Of a stretch of DNA of 64,000 bases, positions 1 to 9,018 are shown one piece after another. A program made the translations under genes and the position numbers. The notes below the pieces were generated by a model. That model had not been told where the DNA came from and did not search any database. It was given only the letters and a program-made list of their open reading frames with translations. How positions within the stretch are numbered: the first letter of the stretch is position 1; every line of letters begins with the position of its first letter. Source of the stretch: Chthoniobacter flavus Ellin428 (GTDB lineage: Bacteria > Verrucomicrobiota > Verrucomicrobiia > Chthoniobacterales > Chthoniobacteraceae); the NCBI RefSeq assembly GCF_000173075.1, contig NZ_ABVL01000031.1, forward strand, positions 1 through 64,000, given 5' to 3'.

Positions 1-884
1 GTCTGCTCGCGCGCCACGTCGACGTATTTGCGCAGCTCGATGTAGCCTTCGGTGCCGAGGATGAAGGCGCGGCCGTCTCCCCAAGTGCTGAGGCCCGCGG
101 GATTGAGCCAGTCGATGCGGATGTAATTGGTCGAACCGTTGTCGGCAATGAGGTTGGCCTCCCCCCAATCTTCAAATTCCGGATACTGCTTATGATGATA
201 ATTGGCGACCTGCGCGTGCAAGACCTTCGCGCTTTTCGCGCCGCTCCAGTAGAGGAATTGCTCGAAGTGATGCGAACCGATGTCGGCGAGAATACCGCCG
301 GTCTTTTCCTGCGACCAGAACCACGGCGGACGGCTGGCCGGCGAACTCCGATGTGGCCCGAGTCCGGTCACCTGCACGACGCGGCCGATGGCGCCCTGCT
401 CGATCAATTGCCCGGCACGCACCGCGCACTCCACATGCAAGCGCTCGCTGAAGTAGACCATGTACTTCTTGCCGGTGGCCTTCACCTTTTCGCGAGCAGC
501 GGCCAGTTGAGCCAAGGTGGTGAACGGGGTCTTGTCCGTGAAATAGTCCTTGCCGGCGTCCATCACTCGCAGACCCAGCGGTCCACGCTCGCTCGGCACG
601 GCGGCGCCGGCGACGAGCAGGATCTCGGGCTTCTCTAAAACCGCTTCGAGGCTCGGCAGCGGCTCGACGCCGGGGAAGGTCGCGCAAAACTTCTCTACTT
701 TCGCCGGATCGGGATCGTAGACGTATTTGAGCTCGCCACCCGCTTCGCTGAGTCCGCGGCACTGGCCATAGATGTGGCCATGATCGAGCGCCACGGCGGC
801 AAAAGGGAATTCGCCTTTTTTGACGACCGGCGCGGCCTTGCCCTCGGGGGCGTAGTTCATGCCATCGGATTTCTGGTGTGCCAT
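1..884 (-). CDS. Gfo/Idh/MocA-family oxidoreductase, C-terminus cut by window edge
   Basis: The reading frame is open from an ATG at 884 to the left edge, so about 294 residues are seen and the C-terminus is missing. The family consists of NAD(P)-dependent dehydrogenases acting on sugars or inositol-like compounds, with an N-terminal Rossmann fold and a C-terminal alpha/beta domain. Visible here are a Rossmann-like start (FAAVALDHGHIYGQC), a 'DKTPFTTLAQL' segment in the position of the family's EKP motif, and a 'GGILADIGSHHFEQFLYW' segment matching the conserved G-x-x-x-D-x-x-x-H of the C-terminal domain. The sequence then reads 'GTEGYIELRKYVD' before the edge. A second Met lies at 860; 884 gives the longer product. 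The substrate cannot be told. A second, distinct member of the family is at 7548-8711. Confidence 0.85.
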   Translation of the reverse strand, partial: MAHQKSDGMNYAPEGKAAPVVKKGEFPFAAVALDHGHIYGQCRGLSEAGGELKYVYDPDPAKVEKFCATFPGVEPLPSLEAVLEKPEILLVAGAAVPSERGPLGLRVMDAGKDYFTDKTPFTTLAQLAAAREKVKATGKKYMVYFSERLHVECAVRAGQLIEQGAIGRVVQVTGLGPHRSSPASRPPWFWSQEKTGGILADIGSHHFEQFLYWSGAKSAKVLHAQVANYHHKQYPEFEDWGEANLIADNGSTNYIRIDWLNPAGLSTWGDGRAFILGTEGYIELRKYVDVAREQ

Positions 885-939
885 AGGGGCGGAAAAGTTG
901 GCGCGGGGCGTGTGCGGTGTCGAGCGCGAACCAATTTTG

Positions 940-1084
940 GGTTTCTGGTTTCTAGTTTCTGGTTTGCCCCAAGGCACCTCGGATGTCTCGCTGCCCGGCT
1001 CTGGTTCCCCACGGGACCAGTTCCCATTCCGTACCCGATTTTCGTAGCGGAAAACCAGAAACGAGAAACTAGAAACCAGAAACC
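940..1084. repeat. Inverted repeat with heptamer-built arms (unit TTTCTGG)
   Basis: The left arm (940-965) is a run of 7-bp units close to GTTTCTG. The right arm (1052-1084) is the reverse complement, with units AGAAACC, AGAAACG and AGAAACT. About 85 bp lie between them. It occupies the gap between the divergent oxidoreductase (start 884) and rapA (start 1139), with no other feature visible there. Confidence 0.8.
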
Positions 1085-1138
1085 GATGTTTCCGTTTGCT
1101 GTGCCGCGCAGAACGGCTACCGTTTCGCCCCTTTTTCG

Positions 1139-3889
1139 ATGCCAAGCGACTTACCAATTCCCGGACAACGATGGGTTAGCGACACTGAGCCTGAACTGGG
1201 GCTCGGGATCATTCTCAAAGCGGAATATGGCCGTGTGGAGGTGTTTTTCCCCGCCGCCATGGAGCAGCGCCAGTACGCGCTGAAGTCCGCGCCGTTACGC
1301 CGGGTACGCTTTCACGAGGGCGATCGCATCAAGACCAGCGAAGGCCAGCAGCTCCTGGTCACGACCATCGAGGAACGTAGCGGCATGCTGGTGTATCTCG
1401 CGGAAGGGCAGGAAGTGACCGAGGCGCAGCTTTCCGACACGATCAGTTTCAGCAAGCCGGAGGATCGTCTCCTCGCCGGGCAGGTGGATGAAAATGCAAC
1501 GTTCGATCTGCGCGGTGAAGCACTGCAGCGCCGCTGCCGGCATCGGCAATCGGCGGTGCGCGGCTTTGTCGGCGGGCGTGTCGATTTGATCACGCACCAG
1601 ATGTCGATCGCGGGAGAAGTCGCGTCGCGCCTGGTGCCGCGGGTGTTGTTGGCCGATGAAGTAGGCTTGGGCAAGACCATCGAGGCGGGGTTGATTCTCC
1701 ATCGGTTGCACCTCACGGGCCGCGCGCAGCGAATCCTGGTGCTGGTGCCGGAATCGCTCGTCCACCAGTGGTTCGTGGAAATGCTCCGGCGCTTCAACCT
1801 GCTCTTCAGTCTTTTCGACGAAGAGCGCTGTGTGTCGATCGAGCAGAACGATCCCACGGCGAATCCGTTTCTCGATAGCCAGCTCATCATCTGCAGCACG
1901 GCGTTTCTCTCGGGGAACGCCCAGCGCGCGCAGCAGGTGCTGGCCGCGGGTTGGGATTTGCTGGTCGTTGACGAGGCGCATCACCTCGAATGGAGCCACG
2001 AGGCGGTGAGCCCGCAGTATGCGCTGGTGGAGTCGCTGGCGAAGCAGACGAAAGGCCTGCTGTTGCTCACGGCGACGCCTCAGCAGTTGGGGCCGGAGGG
2101 GCACTTCGCGCGGCTGCGCCTCCTCGACCCGGATCGCTACGACAATCTCGAGCGGTTCATGGAAGAGGCGGAGCACTATGAGCAGGTGGCCAAGGCGATC
2201 GATCGTTTGATCGATGGCAAGCCGCTGACCAAGAGCGACCGCACCGTATTCGGCCAGAAGTCATCGCGCATTCGTCAGCGCTGCGATGAACTGGCCGCGG
2301 GTGACGAGAAGGCGCGCGCCGCTTTGATCTCCGATCTACTCGATGAGTTCGGCACGGGCCGGGTGATGTTCCGCAATACGCGCGCCGCGCTCTCCGGCTT
2401 TCCCGAACGGCAGGCCAAGCTCGTGTCGCTGGATGCCGGCAAGACAGGCGCGGAACTGGAGGCCAAGATCAAGTGGCTGGTCGCGCTGCTGAAGGAGTTT
2501 GCCGAGGAGAAGGTGCTGCTCATTTGCCGCACTCGTGAACTCGTCGAAGAGATTTCCGAACGGTTGCAGCGCGAATTGAATGTGGCAGTGGCGCTCTTCC
2601 ACGAGGAGTTGACGTTGTTGCAGCGCGATCGCAATGCGGCGTTCTTTTCCGAAGAGGAAGGAGCGCGGATTCTTATCTGTTCTGAGATTGGCAGCGAAGG
2701 GCGTAACTTCCAGTTCGCCCACCACCTCGTGCTGTTTGATCTGCCGGAAGATCCGGAGTTGCTGGAGCAGCGCATCGGGCGTCTCGACCGCATCGGCCAG
2801 ACGGCGACGATTCAGATTCACGTGCCCTATCTGCGCGGGACGGCTTCGGAAGTTCTGGCGCGCTGGTATCACGAAGGACTGAACGCGTTTGAAAAGAACC
2901 CGCATGGCGCGAGCGAGATTGTGCGTGCCCTGGAAAAGGATCTGGCGGCGTTGCGGCAGAAATTCTCGGCGGCGAAGCTGGAGAAGCTCATCACGAAATC
3001 GCGCGATCTCAGCGGCAAGGTGGCGAAGAAGCTGGAGCACGGTCACGATCGGTTGCTCGAGTTGAACTCTTGCAAGGTCGGTGTCGCGGAAGAGTTGACG
3101 CGCCAGATTCGAGCGCTCGATACGGATGAGAAGTTCGAACACTTCGTCATCGGGCTGCTCGATCATTTCGGTGTGCAAGTCGAAGACCACGGCGTGCGCA
3201 GTTACATCCTGCGCCCGGGACATTTGATCACCGACGCCTTCCCGACGGTGCCGGAGGAGGGCATGACAGTGACCTTCGATCGCACCCGCGCACTCAGCCG
3301 TGAAGATCTGGGTTTCGTCAGCGGAGATCATCCGCTCGTTCGTGCCTCGCTCGATCTCCTGCTGGGCTCGGAGAGAGGCAATACCGCATTTGGGATGTGG
3401 AAAGGCGGCGGCTCGGAAGGGATGTTGCTGGAGATTTATACCGTGGTGGAGTGCATCGCTCCGGCGGCCTTGCACGCGGACCGTTTTCTGCCCGCGACGC
3501 CGATTCGCGTGGTGGTGGATCATGCGCTCGCCGATCACACCGACGACGAAGCAGTGGCCTCGGCCAAGCTCGAGAAGGGAGACATCTTCCGTCTGCTCGA
3601 TCGCGGCGCGGTGAAGAAGAAGCTGTTGCCGGCGATGCTCGAAAAAGCCCAGGCGATGGCGGCGGAACGCGCGCAGCGTCTCATCGAAGCGGCCAATACC
3701 GCGATGACGCTGCAGTTGCGCAACGAGATCGAGCGGCTCGAGGATTTGCGCCAGATCAACGATCACGTGCGTCCCGAGGAGATCGAAGCGATTCGCCAGC
3801 AGCAGACCGATTTGCAAGCGGCGATCGCCGCGGCCCAGCCGCGTCTGGATGCGGTGCGCTTGATCTTCCGCGTGCCGGGTGTGGCTTGA
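1139..3889 (+). CDS. rapA: RapA-type SWI2/SNF2 RNA polymerase-associated ATPase
   Basis: RapA (HepA) is a double-stranded-DNA translocase that binds RNA polymerase and helps recycle it from stalled post-termination complexes. The 916 residues compare with 968 in E. coli. Residues 1-105 resemble the Tudor/KOW-like N-terminal region (PGQRWVSDTEPELGLGII). The helicase core follows: Walker A DEVGLGKTIEAG near 173-184, DEAH at 278-281 (LLVVDEAHHLEW), a TATP motif III (LLLLTATPQQLGPEG) and motif VI LEQRIGRLDRIGQ. The C-terminal third is RapA-specific, with a charged coiled-coil near the end (IERLEDLRQINDHVRPEE). The ATG at 1139 puts the Tudor-like start directly at the N-terminus. It is convergent with pgl, 9 bp away. 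Function is assigned from overall architecture; a RapA-like SNF2 paralog without an RNA polymerase role is the alternative. Confidence 0.88.
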   Translation: MPSDLPIPGQRWVSDTEPELGLGIILKAEYGRVEVFFPAAMEQRQYALKSAPLRRVRFHEGDRIKTSEGQQLLVTTIEERSGMLVYLAEGQEVTEAQLSDTISFSKPEDRLLAGQVDENATFDLRGEALQRRCRHRQSAVRGFVGGRVDLITHQMSIAGEVASRLVPRVLLADEVGLGKTIEAGLILHRLHLTGRAQRILVLVPESLVHQWFVEMLRRFNLLFSLFDEERCVSIEQNDPTANPFLDSQLIICSTAFLSGNAQRAQQVLAAGWDLLVVDEAHHLEWSHEAVSPQYALVESLAKQTKGLLLLTATPQQLGPEGHFARLRLLDPDRYDNLERFMEEAEHYEQVAKAIDRLIDGKPLTKSDRTVFGQKSSRIRQRCDELAAGDEKARAALISDLLDEFGTGRVMFRNTRAALSGFPERQAKLVSLDAGKTGAELEAKIKWLVALLKEFAEEKVLLICRTRELVEEISERLQRELNVAVALFHEELTLLQRDRNAAFFSEEEGARILICSEIGSEGRNFQFAHHLVLFDLPEDPELLEQRIGRLDRIGQTATIQIHVPYLRGTASEVLARWYHEGLNAFEKNPHGASEIVRALEKDLAALRQKFSAAKLEKLITKSRDLSGKVAKKLEHGHDRLLELNSCKVGVAEELTRQIRALDTDEKFEHFVIGLLDHFGVQVEDHGVRSYILRPGHLITDAFPTVPEEGMTVTFDRTRALSREDLGFVSGDHPLVRASLDLLLGSERGNTAFGMWKGGGSEGMLLEIYTVVECIAPAALHADRFLPATPIRVVVDHALADHTDDEAVASAKLEKGDIFRLLDRGAVKKKLLPAMLEKAQAMAAERAQRLIEAANTAMTLQLRNEIERLEDLRQINDHVRPEEIEAIRQQQTDLQAAIAAAQPRLDAVRLIFRVPGVA

Positions 3890-3898
3890 TCGCTCGAC

Positions 3899-4588
3899 CT
3901 ACGTTCCCAGCAGCCAGGTCGTGTATTCCTGGCCGTGAACGCGCGAAGCGGGATATCGCTGGTCGCCGGCCACAGCGGCTTCAGCGATGGCGCGCTTGTC
4001 GGCCTGCGGCACCAGAAAGAGCACGTGGTGCGAGGCGTTGATCAGCGGGAAGGTCATGCTGAGGCGCTGCGGAGGCGGCTTGGGACCAATGACCGGCAGC
4101 ACTTCGCGAGTCGTTTCGTCGAGCGCCGGGGAGCCGGGGAAGAGCGACGCGGTGTGGCCATCTTCACCGAGGCCGAGCAGCAGCAGATCGTGCGCGTAAC
4201 GCGGTTCGCCGAGGCGCCCGGCAAAGGCGCGCAGCATGTCTTCATACTCACGGGCGGCGGTTTCGGGATCGATCTCGCCGCGCATGCGGAAGACGTTGCC
4301 CTCGGGGATTCCCGAGGGATCGATCAGCGTTTCCTTCGCCACGCGATAGTTCGAGTCTTCGTGATCCGGCGGAACACAACGTTCGTCGCCGAAAGTCAAC
4401 TGAACCTTTTTCCACGGCAGATCGCCCGCCTGGGCCAGGAGCGCCGCATGAATGGCGCGGGGTGAGCGTCCGCCAGTGAGGCCGAGGCGAAAGAGACCGC
4501 GTTCGGCGATGGCCTTGCGGGCGTGGTCGAGGATGGTCCGCGCGGCGTCAGCCGCGAAGTCTTTGGAATGAAGTATGCGCGAGATCAC
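3899..4588 (-). CDS. pgl: 6-phosphogluconolactonase
   Basis: It hydrolyses 6-phosphoglucono-1,5-lactone to 6-phosphogluconate, the second step of the oxidative pentose phosphate pathway, in the cytoplasm. At 229 residues it has the usual length of the DevB/SOL type. Family motifs are present: LGLTGGRSPRAIHAAL in the phosphate-binding loop, TFGDERCVPPDHEDSNYR in the middle, LLGLGEDGHTASLFPGS, and a C-terminal PASRVHGQEYTTWLLGT. The start is a GTG at 4588 that overlaps the TGA of the sixA-like reading frame (GTGA), so the two are probably co-transcribed. No glucose-6-phosphate dehydrogenase gene lies nearby. Confidence 0.92.
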   Translation of the reverse strand: MISRILHSKDFAADAARTILDHARKAIAERGLFRLGLTGGRSPRAIHAALLAQAGDLPWKKVQLTFGDERCVPPDHEDSNYRVAKETLIDPSGIPEGNVFRMRGEIDPETAAREYEDMLRAFAGRLGEPRYAHDLLLLGLGEDGHTASLFPGSPALDETTREVLPVIGPKPPPQRLSMTFPLINASHHVLFLVPQADKRAIAEAAVAGDQRYPASRVHGQEYTTWLLGT

Positions 4589-5054
4589 ATCAATTTGCAG
4601 GGGAGCGAAAACTGGAGGGTGGCAGCGCCGGCCCGGAACACATCGAGCTCCAGCAGAGTCAGCGAACCCTTGCGCACGTGGATGGCGTTATTGGTCGGCA
4701 GACCGAGGAGATGCGCGGCCAGTTGCGAGAAATCCGGCTCGTGGCCCACGAGCATCACGCTGGTCTGTGAGCGGTAAGCGCGCAGTTCCTCCAGCGCGGC
4801 TTCTGGATGCATGCCACTGGCCAGCCACGGCACGATCATCAATTCCGCGCGCAGAGCCGCGGCCATGGGCTTGGCTGTCTCGTGCGCTCGACGCAACGGG
4901 CTGGTGAGGATCAGCGAGAGCTGCATGTCGTGCGCCTCACAAAACCGCGCGACCTTCTGCGCTTGATCGATGCCTTTTTCCCGAAAGTGCCCGCGCATCG
5001 TCGCTGGCGGCGACGGTGTCGGCATCGGCATGGGCGGAGCAGGTAGAGGAGCAC
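4585..5054 (-). pseudogene. sixA: SixA-like phosphohistidine phosphatase, two frameshifts
   Basis: SixA is a histidine-phosphatase-superfamily enzyme that removes phosphate from phosphohistidine. The longest intact frame (4585-5031) carries the middle and C-terminus, including TSPLRRAHETAK and MLVGHEPDFSQL, but lacks the catalytic RHG/RHA motif. The motif is present in neighbouring frames. Reading GTG at 5054 gives VLLYLLR, then one extra C at the CCC/GGG run 5032-5034. HADADTVAASDDARALS follows in a second frame, then one extra G at 4980-4982, and EKGIDQAQ continues in the third frame. Removing two bases restores an ordinary SixA of about 155 residues. Both breaks are homopolymer lengthenings, so assembly error is as likely as a true pseudogene. 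It is upstream of and overlaps pgl. Confidence 0.75.
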
Positions 5055-5065
5055 GAATTGGGAAA

Positions 5066-5170
5066 AGTTGATAGTTGAGAATGGATAGTTGAGAGCCGCG
5101 CCGTTCTACGGGTTCGCGCGGGGCTTGGGAAGTGGACGGCTATCAACTATCAACCGTCCACTATCAACTT
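5066..5170. repeat. Inverted repeat with heptamer arms (unit AGTTGAT)
   Basis: The left arm (5066-5094) has units AGTTGAT, AGTTGAG and a diverged ATGGATA. The right arm (5140-5170) has CTATCAA units. The spacer is about 45 bp. It separates fabG (stop 5179) from the downstream sixA-like gene on the same strand. Confidence 0.8.
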
Positions 5171-5178
5171 ACCCGCCT

Positions 5179-5922
5179 TTACATCACCATGCCACCGTCC
5201 ACGGTCAAGACCTGGCCGGTGATGTATTTCGCTTCGGCACTGGCCAGGAAAGCGACGGCGGCGGCGATGTCGGCAGGTTCGCCGAATTTGCCGAGCGAGA
5301 TCTGGCCGACCACGCCGGTCTTGAGCGCTTCGGGGAGCCCTTCGGTCATGTCGGTGGTGATGAAGCCTGGAGCGACAGCATTGCTGGTGATGCCGCGGCT
5401 GGCCAGCTCGCGGGCGATCACCTTGGTGAGGCCGATCAGGCCCGCCTTGCTCGCGGCGTAATTGGCCTGGCCGGCGTTGCCCATGATGCCGGCGACGCTG
5501 GCGATATTAATGATGCGGCCACTGCGCTGCTTGATCATCGGACGCTCCACGGCCTGGATGAAATTGAAGGCGCCCTTGAGATTCGTGTCGACGACGATAT
5601 CCCAATCTTCCTCGCTCATGCGCATGGAAAGGCCGTCACGGGTCAGGCCGGCGTTATTCACGAGAATGTCGACACGGGAGAAATCGGCGAGAATCTGTTC
5701 GGCGAGCTTTTTTACCGAGGCCTGATCGGCGACGTCGGCGGCATAAGCCTTGGCCAGGCCGGCGAACTGCGCGTTGATCTCCTCGGCGGTGCGGTTGGCA
5801 TTCAGTTCCGTGCGACTCACCACGGCGACACGGGCTCCCTCGCTGGCCAGGCGCAGGGCGATGGCGTGGCCGATGCCGCGACCGGCGCCGGTGACGATAG
5901 CAACTTGATTTCCGAATCTCAT
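5179..5922 (-). CDS. fabG: 3-oxoacyl-[acyl-carrier-protein] reductase FabG
   Basis: FabG performs the NADPH-dependent reduction of 3-oxoacyl-ACP in each cycle of type II fatty acid synthesis. At 247 residues it is a classical short-chain dehydrogenase: TGAGRGIG cofactor motif near residue 11, NNAG near 88, catalytic Ser in INIASVAGIMG, and YAASK with Tyr and Lys near 153-157. The C-terminal ITGQVLTVDGGMVM tail is typical of FabG rather than of sugar dehydrogenases. The other fab genes are not in the window, so another SDR specificity remains possible but is less likely given the close match. The start ATG at 5922 is divergent from the hydrolase gene, with a heptamer inverted repeat between them. 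Confidence 0.88.
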   Translation of the reverse strand: MRFGNQVAIVTGAGRGIGHAIALRLASEGARVAVVSRTELNANRTAEEINAQFAGLAKAYAADVADQASVKKLAEQILADFSRVDILVNNAGLTRDGLSMRMSEEDWDIVVDTNLKGAFNFIQAVERPMIKQRSGRIINIASVAGIMGNAGQANYAASKAGLIGLTKVIARELASRGITSNAVAPGFITTDMTEGLPEALKTGVVGQISLGKFGEPADIAAAVAFLASAEAKYITGQVLTVDGGMVM

Positions 5923-6029
5923 AGGGGCGTGGAGTGTGGGAAGTCGGTGCGGAATGTGTCGAGCGATAATTCGGCTTAACCTTTAACGTGGCCTTGTTTC
6001 CGGGGGTGGGCAAAGTAGCAACGGGTATG

Positions 6030-6116
6030 AACATCCAACATCCAACATCCAACGCCCAACACCCAATGGCGCAAGCGAGGGCCGGGGGCGGGTTCTTCGA
6101 TTGGATGTTGGGTGTT
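6030..6116. repeat. Inverted repeat with heptamer arms (unit ATCCAAC)
   Basis: The left arm (6030-6066) consists of ATCCAAC, GCCCAAC and ACCCAAT units. The right arm (6100-6116) is the shorter complement, TTGGATG plus TTGGGTG. The loop is bounded by CAAT and ATTG. The right arm overlaps the probable ATG (6105) of the hydrolase gene. Same flavour as the repeats at 37949, 40017 and 53111. Confidence 0.8.
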
Positions 6117-7008
6117 TCCTCTGGAACCAGGAACATCATTGCCGCCTTCTTTCTCGCTGTAGTCGTCGCTCACGCCGAAGAGTTCCCTGACATCACTACC
6201 GTATCACCGGACCTGACGGTGCCGGAAATGACGGCCGGTTCACCAGAGGCCGGCAAGCGGGTGCGGTATGTGACGCCGGGGTGGGAAGGCACGGAGGTTT
6301 ACGGTGCGCTTTATCTGCCGGTGGATTGGAAACCGGCGGGGCGATATCCGGTGATCGTCGAGTGGGCGGGGAATGGCGATTTCCACGATGCCTTTGGGGA
6401 TGTCAGCACCGGGGTAGTCGAGGGGAGTCGGTTGGGCTATGGCGTTAGGGAAGGTAAAGGATGCATCTGGATTTGCGTGCCGTATCTGAACAACGCTGGA
6501 ACGGCGAATGTGATCAAGTGGTGGGGCGATCCGCCTACGTTCGATCCGGAGCCGACGCTGAAGTACTGCCGGGCGACGGTGCAGAACGTCTGTGAGAAAT
6601 TTGGCGGCGATCCGCAGCGCGTGGTGCTGGCCGGGTTTTCGCGTGGGTCGATTGCCTGTAATTATCTCGGCCTGCATGATGACGCGACGGCGGTGTTGTG
6701 GCGCGGGTTTATTTGCTACAGCCATTACGATGGTGTGCGCACGAACTGGCCCTATCCGGCGGCGGATCAGGCATCAGCGCTGGTCGCGGCTGCAACGCCT
6801 CAAGGGGCGGCCGCAGTTCATCTGCGGTGAGAGAGGCAATGCCGCGGAGACGGAACGCTATTTGCGCGAGACGGGTTCGTGGGACAAGGGAACGTTCACC
6901 GTCGTCGGTACGGGCTTTCGCAATCACAACGATGCCTGGACTCTGCGGCCGAGCGAGGCGCGGACGAAGTTGCGGGCGTGGTTTCATCAGCTCGTAGATT
7001 CGAAGTGA
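6105..7008 (+). pseudogene. Secreted alpha/beta hydrolase, one frameshift near 6780
   Basis: The first frame gives a signal peptide (hydrophobic IIAAFFLAVVVAHA) and the nucleophile elbow GFSRGSIACNYLGL, then leaves the family pattern after ADQASALVA and stops at 6830. The second frame continues coherently with RLQRLKGRPQFICGERGNA and a likely catalytic His in GFRNHNDAWTLRPSEAR, ending at 7008. One extra base within about 6770-6790 explains the break. The repaired product of about 300 residues would be an esterase or depolymerase-like enzyme acting outside the cytoplasm; the substrate is unknown. ATG 6105 was chosen because it places the signal peptide at the N-terminus; longer starts would translate the heptamer repeat. 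Confidence 0.7.
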
Positions 7009-7094
7009 GAGAAGAGTGGAAGCGGCATCCTGCAGCTTTTTGAGGCCTTATTCACTAATGACGGTCGATGTCACCGAGGCGCAGGGCAGGGATG

Positions 7095-7422
7095 CGCGAA
7101 GCGCTCGAAAAAAAAGCGAGTCATCCTGAGCGGAGCGGGGAAGCATGGGCGGAGCGAAGGACCTCTGACTTCTGTGGGTTTTCGTGCGGAGCTTTCTCCA
7201 CCTACGCGCGACCACGCGTCCATTTCCCCCACGTCTTTGCCCAAGAGTGCCAGGATGAGCACAGCCGGGCAGGGCAAGCGAAGAAGCTCCGCGCGAAAGC
7301 CCACGCAGATCAGAGGTTTGCCCCACAGTCCCATAGGCGTCTCGCAGACTCGGCTTTCGACTCCGCCCATGCTTCCCCGCTCCGCTCAGGATGACCGTTT
7401 TTTTGGGGCGCTTCGCGCGTTC
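7095..7422. repeat. Dispersed 'TCATCCTGAGCGGAGC' element in inverted orientation
   Basis: This fills most of the 539-bp gene-free stretch 7009-7547. The left arm is about 7095-7195. The right arm (about 7286-7422) is its reverse complement in outline and includes GCTTCCCCGCTCCGCTCAGG. The right arm is near-identical, in reverse complement, to the left arm of the copy at 50512-50646. The inner part holds no credible gene, although spurious frames run through it. Confidence 0.8.
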
Positions 7423-7488
7423 TCTGCCGTGCGCTTTTTGTAAGGAAGCGTTACTTCCATCGAGAACAATTTTGACTTCCCTCTCAAC

Positions 7489-7519
7489 AAAAAGAGCGCG
7501 GAGGTGATCCGCGCTCTTT
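7489..7519 (-). terminator. Rho-independent terminator of the downstream oxidoreductase gene
   Basis: A perfect 12-bp stem (AAAGAGCGCGGA / TCCGCGCTCTTT) with a 5-nt loop lies 28 bp past the stop of the 7548-8711 gene. Read on the minus strand it runs into TTTTTG, so it terminates that gene. Confidence 0.85.
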
Positions 7520-7547
7520 GGTTTGAGAACTGTATTGGTGGTGTCGC

Positions 7548-8711
7548 TTACACGTCGAGCTTCGTCCAGGCGGCGTTGGCCTTGGAGGACTTTACCACGG
7601 CTTCGATGAAGGCCATGCCGCGGACGCCGTCTTCGATCTTCGGGTAGTCGGTGGCGGGATCGCCCTTGGCCAGCTTCTTCTTGTCGATGCGGGCGCGGAT
7701 GGCGTTGGCGAAGTTCTTGTAGATATTCGCGAAGGCCTCGAGATAGCCCTCGGGGTGCGCGGGCGGAGTGCGGGTGGCGGCGGCGGCGTTTTTGCCGAGG
7801 TAGCCGTTGGCCGTGCGATAGACCTGCATGGGCTGATCGATCCACTTCACGAGCATCGTGTTCGGCTCATTCTGGTGCCACTCGATGCCGCCCTTTTCGC
7901 CGTAGACGCGGATGTTGAGGTTGTTCTCTTCACCCACGGAAATCTGCGAGGAATGGAGCACGCCCTTCGCGCCGCCCTTGAAGCGGAGCAGCACGTTGCC
8001 GTCGTCATCGAGCTTGCGACCCTTCACAAAAGCGGTGATGTCGGCGGCGAGTTCGCTGATCTGCAGGCCGGTGATGTACTCCGCGAGATTTTCGGCGTGC
8101 GTGCCGATATCGCCGATGCAACCCGCGGCGCCGCTCTTCTTGGGATCGGTGCGCCAGGAGGCCTGCTTCTGGCCGGAAGCCTCGACCTTGGTCGCGAGCC
8201 AGCCTTGCGGATACTCGACCACGACCTTGCGGATCTTGCCGAGTTTGCCGGCGGCGATCATGTCGCGCGCTTCCTTCACCAGCGGATAGCCGGTGTAATT
8301 GTGAGTGAGGCCATAGAGCAGGCCGGTCTTCTTCACGAGGGCGGCGAGTTCCTTCGCTTCGGCGAGATCGAAGGTCGCCGGCTTGTCGCTGAGCACGTGG
8401 AAGCCCGCTTGCAACGCGGCCTTGGCGGCCGGGAAGTGGACGTGATTTGGGGTGACGATGGCAACGAAATCGATGCGCTTGTCCGCCGGCAGCGCGGCTT
8501 CCTTTTTGACCAACTCTTCAAAGCTGCCGTAGACGCGCGAGGGATCGAGAAAGAGATCCGCGCCGCTGGCCTTGGATTTCTCCGGATCGGCGGAGAACGC
8601 GCCGGCGACGAGTTCGACCTGGCCGTCGATATTGGCGGCGATGCGATGGACCGCACCGATGAAGGCGCCGCGACCACCACCGATCATTGCGTAACGAATT
8701 TTTCTGCTCAT
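7548..8711 (-). CDS. Gfo/Idh/MocA-family oxidoreductase
   Basis: A 387-residue predicted NAD(P)-dependent dehydrogenase. The N-terminal Rossmann fold shows YAMIGGGRGAFIGAVHR, then AIVTPNHVHFPAAKAAL, and an LSDKPATFDLAEAKEL segment in which SDKP replaces the usual EKP. The C-terminal domain carries GCIGDIGTHAENLAEYITG, with the expected D and H. The chosen ATG at 8711 gives MSRKIRYAMIGG. The frame stays open upstream, but that part translates intergenic sequence. It stands alone, with a strong terminator downstream. Its substrate, probably a sugar or polyol, cannot be inferred. Confidence 0.88.
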   Translation of the reverse strand: MSRKIRYAMIGGGRGAFIGAVHRIAANIDGQVELVAGAFSADPEKSKASGADLFLDPSRVYGSFEELVKKEAALPADKRIDFVAIVTPNHVHFPAAKAALQAGFHVLSDKPATFDLAEAKELAALVKKTGLLYGLTHNYTGYPLVKEARDMIAAGKLGKIRKVVVEYPQGWLATKVEASGQKQASWRTDPKKSGAAGCIGDIGTHAENLAEYITGLQISELAADITAFVKGRKLDDDGNVLLRFKGGAKGVLHSSQISVGEENNLNIRVYGEKGGIEWHQNEPNTMLVKWIDQPMQVYRTANGYLGKNAAAATRTPPAHPEGYLEAFANIYKNFANAIRARIDKKKLAKGDPATDYPKIEDGVRGMAFIEAVVKSSKANAAWTKLDV

Positions 8712-8811
8712 AGAGAGTTGTTGGGGTGAGAGTGAAGAGAGTGGGCGGAAGATGTAGGGGGAAGGTCGCTTGCCCGGCAAGGGCAATGTAGATCGCTGAG
8801 TCAGGGATCGT

Positions 8812-9018
8812 TTACTTCGATCGTTGGTCGTCGGTCGTTCGGGATGATTGCTTTCGACTGAACCGGCGAAAAGCGAACCACGCTGAAAATGGAGAGAGTA
8901 AGATAATGGAGATTTCGACCCAGGCAGGAGCATTCGGAAAGAAATGCTGCAGGATCGCGGCGGCCATCGCCATGATCGAGAATGCGATCCCAAAAACGGC
9001 CAGGAAAAAGCAGTTCAC
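8812..9018 (-). CDS. Small two-segment membrane protein
   Basis: A 68-residue product with two hydrophobic stretches (FFLAVFGIAFSIMAMAAAIL and VEISIILLSPFSAWFAF) and a basic C-terminal tail. Its ATG overlaps the stop of the upstream ion-channel gene (ATGA at 9015-9018), which suggests translational coupling. The last ten residues run into a short heptamer repeat, so the natural C-terminus may be recent. No family is recognised. Confidence 0.45.
   Translation of the reverse strand: MNCFFLAVFGIAFSIMAMAAAILQHFFPNAPAWVEISIILLSPFSAWFAFRRFSRKQSSRTTDDQRSK
8814..8838. repeat. Short heptamer run (unit GGTCGTT)
   Basis: Three 7-bp units, GATCGTT, GGTCGTC and GGTCGTT, run in tandem. No clear inverted partner is seen nearby. 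It overlaps the 3' end of the small membrane-protein frame. Confidence 0.5.

Noticed and set aside
7048..7845. 265-codon minus-strand frame
   Set aside because: Spans the dispersed repeat and the 3' end of the oxidoreductase gene in the wrong frame.
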